Positions 58,786 to 64,000 of a stretch of DNA of 64,000 bases are shown here, in pieces. The stretch is from Malassezia japonica. Taxonomy: Eukaryota > Basidiomycota > Malasseziomycetes > Malasseziales > Malasseziaceae. Each line of letters starts with the position of its first letter. Within the stretch, counting starts at the first letter, position 1. The stretch is from NCBI RefSeq assembly GCF_029542785.1, contig NC_083372.1, positions 620,001-684,000 of the forward strand. Direction: 5' to 3'. A program made the position numbers and the translations under genes. The notes beneath the pieces are model-generated. The model was not told where the DNA came from and did no database searches. It saw nothing but the letters and a program-made list of their open reading frames with translations.

Positions 58786-59248
58786 ATAATGTATGCGCGT
58801 CGACCGCGCTCGCTTGGCCGGCAGTACGAGCGATCTACGCTGCTGCACGGCCTCTGGCAGGACCACAAAACGCCGGGATCCTGTCACTTCCCAAGTCCAG
58901 TCCAGCATGGAAGAACACATGGCCGCTTGTGTGATAGGGATGGACTTATCCCTTGGTGCAGGGGTCCCAGCTTGCATCCATGTACTATTTCGGGACGCTC
59001 TTCTTCGCTTTGTTTTCGGCTGGCAATGTCGCATCGCCTCGCTCAGTATCCGAGGTGGGCGGAGTGGTGCTCCATGTACCTGCGATCTATTTGCTATTGC
59101 CATACATTCCTACGACATAGTTGGATACGACGTCGACGAAGCTGTGCCTTGCTTGGACCTCTCCGCGCCCCCTCTGCAGGGTCCGCGAACAGTCACGTGC
59201 AATGCTTTTTTTGCTCAGTGGCAAGTGGAGTGCAGCGTGGACAGCGCC
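58786..59248. other. 463-bp intergenic region between SUI1 and FCF1
   Basis: Longest gap in the window. It holds one CACGTG (59194-59199) near the FCF1 start. A plus-strand ORF at 58980-59120 (46 residues, starting MYYFGTLFFALFSAGNV) is the only short frame that looks mildly protein-like. On the minus strand the same stretch reads toward ATLPAENKAKKSVPK. I cannot support either as a gene. No tRNA or snoRNA signature was recognised. Confidence 0.4.
59194..59199. promoter_or_regulatory. CACGTG upstream of FCF1
   Basis: CACGTG 50 bp before the FCF1 ATG. Confidence 0.4.
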
Positions 59249-59879
59249 ATGGGCAAGCAGAAGCAAGTGCGCAAGTTTGGCGCGGTGAAGCGCCTGCTGA
59301 ACCCCAACGATACGCGACTGTACGTCTTCTACCTACTCACACCAGGAAATCCAATCAGGAAAAGGCTGTCGCCGACGCCAAAAAGGCCGACGAAAAGAAG
59401 AAGCATGTCGAGCTCGCCGCCTCATCCATGTTCTTCCAGCACAACTCGGCGCTGGGGCCGCCTTACCGTGTTCTCGTGGATACCAACTTTATCAACTTTA
59501 GCTTGCAGAACAAGATCGAGCTGATTCAGGGCATGATGGACTGCCTCTATGCGAAAAGTACGTCGCGCCCACTCACCCAGCGATTCCCTGCATCACCACC
59601 TGTGTCATCTCGGAGCTGGAAAAGCTCGGCCCCAAGTACCGCATCGCACTGCGTGTCGCTCGTGACCCCCGCTTCGAGCGTCTCGAGTGCAGCCACAAAG
59701 GAACGTATGCAGACGACTGCATCATCGAGCGGATAAAGAGCCACAAGTGCTACATCGTCGCGACGTGCGATCGCGAGCTGCGCCGCCGTGTGCGCCAGGT
59801 GCCTGGTATCCCTCTGATGTACATCGCACGTCGGCAGTTCCGCATCGAGCGCCTTCCCGACCAGGGCGCTCCGTCGTAA
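59249..59879 (+). CDS. FCF1: rRNA-processing PIN-domain nuclease FCF1/UTP24
   Basis: Endonuclease of the small-subunit processome that cleaves pre-rRNA at early sites. Exons 59249-59319, 59346-59557 and 59581-59879 give 193 residues (yeast 189). Introns are 26 and 23 nt. The N-terminus MGKQKQVRKFGAVKRLL is typical. The PIN domain has RVLVDTNFINFSLQNKIEL (catalytic Asp), CVISELEKLGPKYRIALRVA, CSHKGTYADDCIIERI and CYIVATCDRELRRRVRQVPG. It converges on ureD with 22 bp between stops. Confidence 0.95.
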
Positions 59880-59901
59880 CGCTTTGTACCCTATTGATAG
59901 A

Positions 59902-61008
59902 TTACCCCAACGCTATTCTGTACATGTCGTCTCCGATAAGGTGGCGCACAGCGCCCAGCCGTTTGTGGAGCCAGTCGCGCACCTCTTCCGTGTCGATGCC
60001 GGCGAGGCGCACCATGAGGCCCGGCAGTGCACTGGGCGCTTTTTTGGGATCGCTACCGGGAATCGGCGCACTGGCGCTTAGCGAGCTTGCGCTCCACAGC
60101 ACGGGGGGGGGCTCGATACGCGATGAGCCTGTGGTACCCCCGGAGCGCAGCAGCGGCTGCGGCTGCTGGATCGCGTCAAACTCTTCTTCCATCGCTTGGC
60201 AGATCGTCGCGACCTCAGGGCCATAGAGCAGCAACGTCGCATAACAGGTATAAGGCGCACAGCGGTGGGACAGATCCGTTGGCACATCGCGTATCAGCTT
60301 TTCCGGAAGGTCCTGTGAAAGCTCCTGGCAGTCGCGTGCAATCACTTGGCCGTCGACACGCACTTCGTTCCGGCTGTGGTAGAGGTAAAAGTGCCAGAAC
60401 TCGGGGATGCGGTGCATATCCGTGCTCTCTTTCGGTCCATCAATCAGCAAACGCCCCGAGGTGAACCAATCCAGGAGGACCAGGGAGGAGGTCTGTGCGC
60501 ACCGCAGGTCAATGCGTTGCGTCTGGACGTAGCGCGAGCGCGCAAAGCACGTCACGGGCTCGGGCAACAGGACAAGCGTTGCATGAGGGCGCACAATGTA
60601 CCGAAAGTACTGCTCCGACACCGGCAGCGACGGCCTGGCATGCTGCAGCTTCTCCAGGAAGTCGCCGCCGCGTCGCTCGCAGTAGACTTTTGTGCTTCCT
60701 TGCGTGAGGAGCAAGAGGCGCGTATGCGACCCTACGTCCACATCCAGATCGATATGATCTCCGCTCACGAGCCCGCCCCCAAAGCTCACCACGAACAGCA
60801 CACCGACGCCCTTGACCGGCAGTGCATTGTACGCCGCCGCGCCAAGCGTCGCGTCTCGGCACGACGCGTGAGGCGTCAGGAGGCGCAGCGGAAATTTCCC
60901 CTCCATATGCGAAAATATTGGCGCTGAAACTCCGCCAGGCTCGGCCGTCCTACGCAGAAAGGCGGATCCGTGCGCATGGCACGGTCCTTGCGCCATGAAT
61001 CCGTGCAC
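59902..61008 (-). CDS. ureD: Urease accessory protein UreD/UreH
   Basis: Chaperone that, with UreF and UreG, loads nickel into urease. 368 residues if started at ATG 61008; ATG 60906 (MEGKFPLRLLTP) is an alternative start. Family features: a glycine-rich stretch VLFVVSFGGGLVSGDHIDLD followed by LLLLTQGSTKVYC, then RYIVRPHATLVLLPEPVTCF and SLVLLDWFTSGRLL. The C-terminus ends RLGAVRHLIGDDMYRIALG. A low-complexity insert of about 30 residues separates two conserved blocks. Its presence implies a functional urease elsewhere in this genome. Confidence 0.88.
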   Translation of the reverse strand: MHGFMAQGPCHAHGSAFLRRTAEPGGVSAPIFSHMEGKFPLRLLTPHASCRDATLGAAAYNALPVKGVGVLFVVSFGGGLVSGDHIDLDVDVGSHTRLLLLTQGSTKVYCERRGGDFLEKLQHARPSLPVSEQYFRYIVRPHATLVLLPEPVTCFARSRYVQTQRIDLRCAQTSSLVLLDWFTSGRLLIDGPKESTDMHRIPEFWHFYLYHSRNEVRVDGQVIARDCQELSQDLPEKLIRDVPTDLSHRCAPYTCYATLLLYGPEVATICQAMEEEFDAIQQPQPLLRSGGTTGSSRIEPPPVLWSASSLSASAPIPGSDPKKAPSALPGLMVRLAGIDTEEVRDWLHKRLGAVRHLIGDDMYRIALG

Positions 61009-61063
61009 GCGGTGGCTCCTGCACGGTGTGCCTGGTCACGCGCCGCCGCCACCGCGCAGCGGC

Positions 61064-61069
61064 CACGTG
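61064..61069. promoter_or_regulatory. CACGTG between ureD and GSK3
   Basis: CACGTG in the 277-bp divergent gap, 56 bp upstream of the longest ureD start. Confidence 0.4.
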
Positions 61070-61285
61070 TCGTGACTCGCCTGACCTTATCGGCCGAGGT
61101 GGCCCCGGTGGACAAACCTGGGGTGACGCACGGGAGGGGAACGATCTACTTTGTAGGAACCTGTGACGGCCTACTCGTGGAGACCAGACGCGCATCCCTA
61201 TTCGCTTCTTTCTTTAGGGACATAACACGACACTTAACGCTTAACCGGTGCTCCTTATACCAAACTAGAGCAGCGCGTCTCCAGC

Positions 61286-62609
61286 ATGAGTGGAGCCAAA
61301 CTTCAAGGTACGTCTCCACGCGGATCCATGGCTAACACGACAGGTATGGAGGACCCAAACAAGGTCGTGAAGGTGCTTGCCTCGGATGGCAAGACTGGTG
61401 AGCAGCGTGAGCTAGCCTATACCAGTTGCCGCATCATCGGCAACGGCAGTTTCGGTGTTGTGTTCCAGGCCCGCCTCGTGCGCAATGCGTCCGAGGAGGG
61501 CGAGCAGGTGGCTGCCTCGGACGACAGCACTGAGGGCAACGATAGCATTGCGATTAAGAAAGTGCTGCAAGACAAGCGCTTCAAGGTGCGTTGACCTTGC
61601 TTACGCAGAACCGTGAGCTCCAGATTATGCGTGTGATCAAACACCCGAATGTGGTCGACTTGCGCGCGTACTTTTACACGAACGGCGACAAGGTATGCAC
61701 GCGCCACCAACTGACCACAGAAAGACGAAGTGTTTCTGAATCTGGTGCTCGAATACGTACCGGAAACCGTGTACCGTGCTACTCGTCACTATACCAAGGT
61801 GAAGCAGACGATGCCGATGCTCTTGGTAAAGCTGTACATGTATCAGATTCTGAGGAGTCTGGCGTATATCCACTCGCTCGGTATCTGCCACCGTGATATT
61901 AAGCCGCAAAACCTGCTGCTCGACCCGCGGACGGGCGTGCTGAAGCTCTGTGACTTTGGTTCGGCCAAGATCTTGGTGCCGGGCGAGCCGAACGTGAGCT
62001 ACATCTGCTCGCGTTACTACCGTGCCCCTGAGCTGATCTTTGGCGCGACGAACTACACTACGAATATCGGTATGTTGCTTTCATCTAACAGTAGATATCT
62101 GGTCCACTGGCTGTGTGATGGCCGAGCTGATGCAGGGTCTGCCCCTCTTCCCTGGCGAGAGCGGCATCGACCAGCTCGTTGAGATTATCAAGGTCCTGGG
62201 TACGCCGTCGCGTGAACAGATCAAGACGATGAACCCGAACTACATGGAGCACAAGTTCCCCCAAATCCGCCCGCATCCCTTCTCCAAGATTTTCCGCCCG
62301 CGCACTCCAGCGGATGCTATCGATCTCATCACCAACCTTTTGCAATACACCCCTCATGCACGGTTAACGGCAGTGGAGGCGCTCTGCCACCCCTTCTTTG
62401 ACGAGCTGCGCGAAGAGGACGTCATCCTCTCTAATGGACGGCCCATGCCCGATCTGTTCAACTTTACCCAGGAGGAACTGTCTGTGCGGCCAGACCTGAT
62501 CAAGCACCTCGTTCCGCCGCGCGCCGAGGCTGCCCTGCTTCAACGCGGGATTGATGTCAACAACTTTGAGCCGACGCCTGCCGAGGCGCTTCGGGTCACG
62601 CTCGAGTAG
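61286..62609 (+). CDS. GSK3: GSK-3 family serine/threonine kinase
   Basis: CMGC kinase of the shaggy/GSK-3 type. Exons 61286-61307, 61344-61585, 61609-61692, 61721-62069 and 62095-62609 give 403 residues. Introns are 36, 23, 28 and 25 nt. Kinase motifs: [12 protein letters not shown] (P-loop), [20 protein letters not shown] (Lys and helix C), [22 protein letters not shown] (DFG), and [20 protein letters not shown] with the activating tyrosine. The last intron ends in CAGTAG; using the second AG gives [16 protein letters not shown], the usual spacing, while the first would add a valine. The first intron is 36 nt without a stop, so it could be read through in frame. Confidence 0.95.
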
Positions 62610-62891
62610 ACATTATCAGACACAGCGTAGGCTGTGCATACCTATATTTTTCGATATTATCATCTCGTACTTGGCCACGATTTCAACAGACGCGCGTCTT
62701 CGATCGTGCGGCGTCACGGCGTCGCTTGCCCGCGCCGCTTGGGCCTTCCCCACCGGATGGTGCACGGGGCACCGTATGTCACTTTCGGCCGAGAGCCCAC
62801 GGACCGACCCCTGGCGCATCGGCCGCCTTCTGGAGACGCATCACCTGTCCATCGCTACCGCCTTTGCTCTTGGTCCTTCAACTCTGCTACC

Positions 62892-63764
62892 ATGTTCATC
62901 ATCAACTGGTTCTGGGTATGTACATTTACGGGGCACCTCGTAGTCTTCCATGGATGGAAATACTAACACCCAACAGGATATCCTTGCGCAGCTGGGTAGG
63001 TCTTGGCCTGTGCCATACGCAACATGATACTAACCGAGTGCAGGTCTGACGCACAAGAATGCCAAGATTCTTTTCCTTGGTCTTGACAATGCCGGAAAGA
63101 CTGTAGGTAGCCTTGATGCGTGCCCACTAACACGTAACAGACGCTGCTGCACATGCTCAAGAACGACCGTCTTGCTACGCTCCAGCCCACGCTCCACCCT
63201 AGTATGTACTATATATACTCACCGTGCAGCCTCGGAGGAGCTTGCTATTGGCCTCGTCAAGTTCACCACGTACGATCTCGGTGGTCACCAGCAGGGTACG
63301 TATCCCCACAATTGCTTACGCCAGCGCGCCGTCTCTGGAAGGACTACTTCCCCGAGGTCGACGGTATTGTGTTCCTGGTCGACACCCAGGACCAGGAGCG
63401 TTTCCCCGAAGCCCGTGCAGAGCTCGACCAGCTCCTGGCCATTGAGGAGCTGAACAAGGTGCCTTTCCTTGTGCTCGGCAACAAGATCGACGCGCCGGGT
63501 GCCGTGTCGGAGGAGGAGCTCCGGCAGGCGCTGGGTCTGTACCAGACCACTGGCAAGGTACGTATTCGCACGCGCACTTTTTCTAACACATCAGGGCAAC
63601 GTCCCTCTGAAGGACATCCGCCCCATCGAGGTGTTCATGTGCTCGGTTGTCATGCGCCAGGGCTACGGTGAGGGCTTCCGGTGGCTCTCTAGCTACGTAC
63701 GTATTGACGCTCCGCGGGGGACACGCGTACTGACCATGCTTCTGCTTCGCCCCGATAGATCTAA
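62892..63764 (+). CDS. SAR1: Small GTPase SAR1
   Basis: GTPase that starts COPII coat assembly at the ER. Eight exons: 62892-62915, 62977-62995, 63044-63102, 63141-63201, 63230-63295, 63325-63557, 63595-63696 and 63759-63764, 189 residues (family about 190). Introns are 61, 48, 38, 28, 29, 37 and 62 nt, the longest set in the window. The spliced N-terminus [20 protein letters not shown] is the membrane-inserting helix. GLDNAGKT is the P-loop, TSEELAIG switch [17 protein letters not shown] switch II, and NKID G4. The last exon is 6 nt, encoding Ile and the stop. The 282 bp after GSK3 hold no recognised feature. Confidence 0.95.
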
Positions 63765-63886
63765 GCCGCGCCTTCTTCCACGCGCCTTTGTCTGTAGTCC
63801 CAACGCTGGTGATCGGGCCTATCGCTGACAAAACACTACGTAACACTTATACGGCCCGTGGCGTCGTATAGTTGCTGGGAAATAAT

Positions 63887-63892
63887 CACGTG
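63887..63892. promoter_or_regulatory. CACGTG downstream of SAR1
   Basis: ATCACGTGAT palindrome 83 bp upstream of the ATG at 63975. Confidence 0.4.
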
Positions 63893-63974
63893 ATATGCTA
63901 GTATTCGGCGAACCCTCCTGGGGCCGCATCTTTGTAGCGTGCTTCACGACCAACGTCTCAAGGCACATATCATC

Positions 63975-64000
63975 ATGGTCAGCTCCTCGCGTCGTGTCAA
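63975..64000 (+). CDS. Possible start of the next gene, cut by window edge
   Basis: ATG followed by GTCAGCTCCTCGCGTCGTGT (Met-Val-Ser-Ser-Ser-Arg-Arg-Val), preceded by CACGTG at the distance seen for other genes here. Only eight codons are visible, so the product cannot be identified. Confidence 0.35.

Noticed and set aside
58793..59736. Long open frames across the SUI1-FCF1 gap into FCF1
   Set aside because: They run through the FCF1 introns out of frame with the PIN domain and show no family resemblance.

Overview
This window is nuclear DNA of a basidiomycete yeast, most likely Ustilaginomycotina and probably Malassezia or a close relative. The evidence is gene content and style only: GC-rich DNA, very dense gene packing, many extremely short introns (22-37 nt is usual), and a cytoplasmic dynein heavy chain encoded as two separate genes, an arrangement known from Ustilago maydis (dyn1/dyn2). 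No database search was possible. Exon joins were read by eye from GT...AG boundaries, branch-point-like CTRAC/CTCAC/CTTAC motifs just before the acceptor, and restoration of conserved protein sequence.

Layout. 1-14.5 kb: an NRAMP metal transporter cut by the left edge, mitochondrial ribosomal protein uL29m, the 3,233-residue lipid-transfer protein VPS13, the CCAAT-binding subunit HAP2 and an F-box-like protein. 14.5-30 kb: the dynein block. The C-terminal half gene (dyn2, minus strand) and the N-terminal half gene (dyn1, plus strand) flank LEA1 (U2 snRNP A') and septin CDC3. 30-42 kb: an alpha/beta hydrolase, biotin synthase BIO2, decapping enzyme DCP2, peptidyl-tRNA hydrolase PTH2, a six-unit polyubiquitin gene, V-ATPase subunit F, a class I histone deacetylase and a GYF-domain protein. 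42-50 kb: a JmjC protein with nine exons, one of only 3 nt, a peroxisomal acyl-CoA thioesterase ending in SKL, SLY1, a low-molecular-weight phosphatase, mitochondrial DnaJ (MDJ1) and an intron-containing tRNA-Gly(GCC). 50-64 kb: tRNA m5C methyltransferase NCL1, a small CDC26-like APC/C subunit, UGO1, ALG2, a coiled-coil protein of unknown function, FYV7-like, SUI1 (eIF1), FCF1, urease accessory UreD, GSK3 kinase, SAR1 and the edge of another gene.

These are mostly core eukaryotic housekeeping genes; there is no operon, prophage, CRISPR array or recognisable transposon. The strongest observations concern architecture. (1) The two dynein half genes lie in exactly the order and orientation expected if one inversion with breakpoints near 18.97 kb and 29.97 kb had cut an intact gene, and the protein break falls within a few residues. 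(2) I infer 55 introns in 17 genes; 19 are exactly 22 nt and none is shorter. (3) In the JmjC gene two adjacent 22-nt introns enclose a 3-nt exon that is needed for the family's usual spacing. (4) The palindrome CACGTG occurs in most promoter gaps.

Genes are packed tail to tail with gaps of 0-22 bp (UGO1/ALG2 stop codons abut), so convergent 3' UTRs must overlap. Long genes (VPS13, dyn1, NCL1, ALG2, UGO1, GYF protein) have no introns, while short conserved genes (SAR1, VMA7, PTH2, LTP1, JmjC) are split into many small exons.
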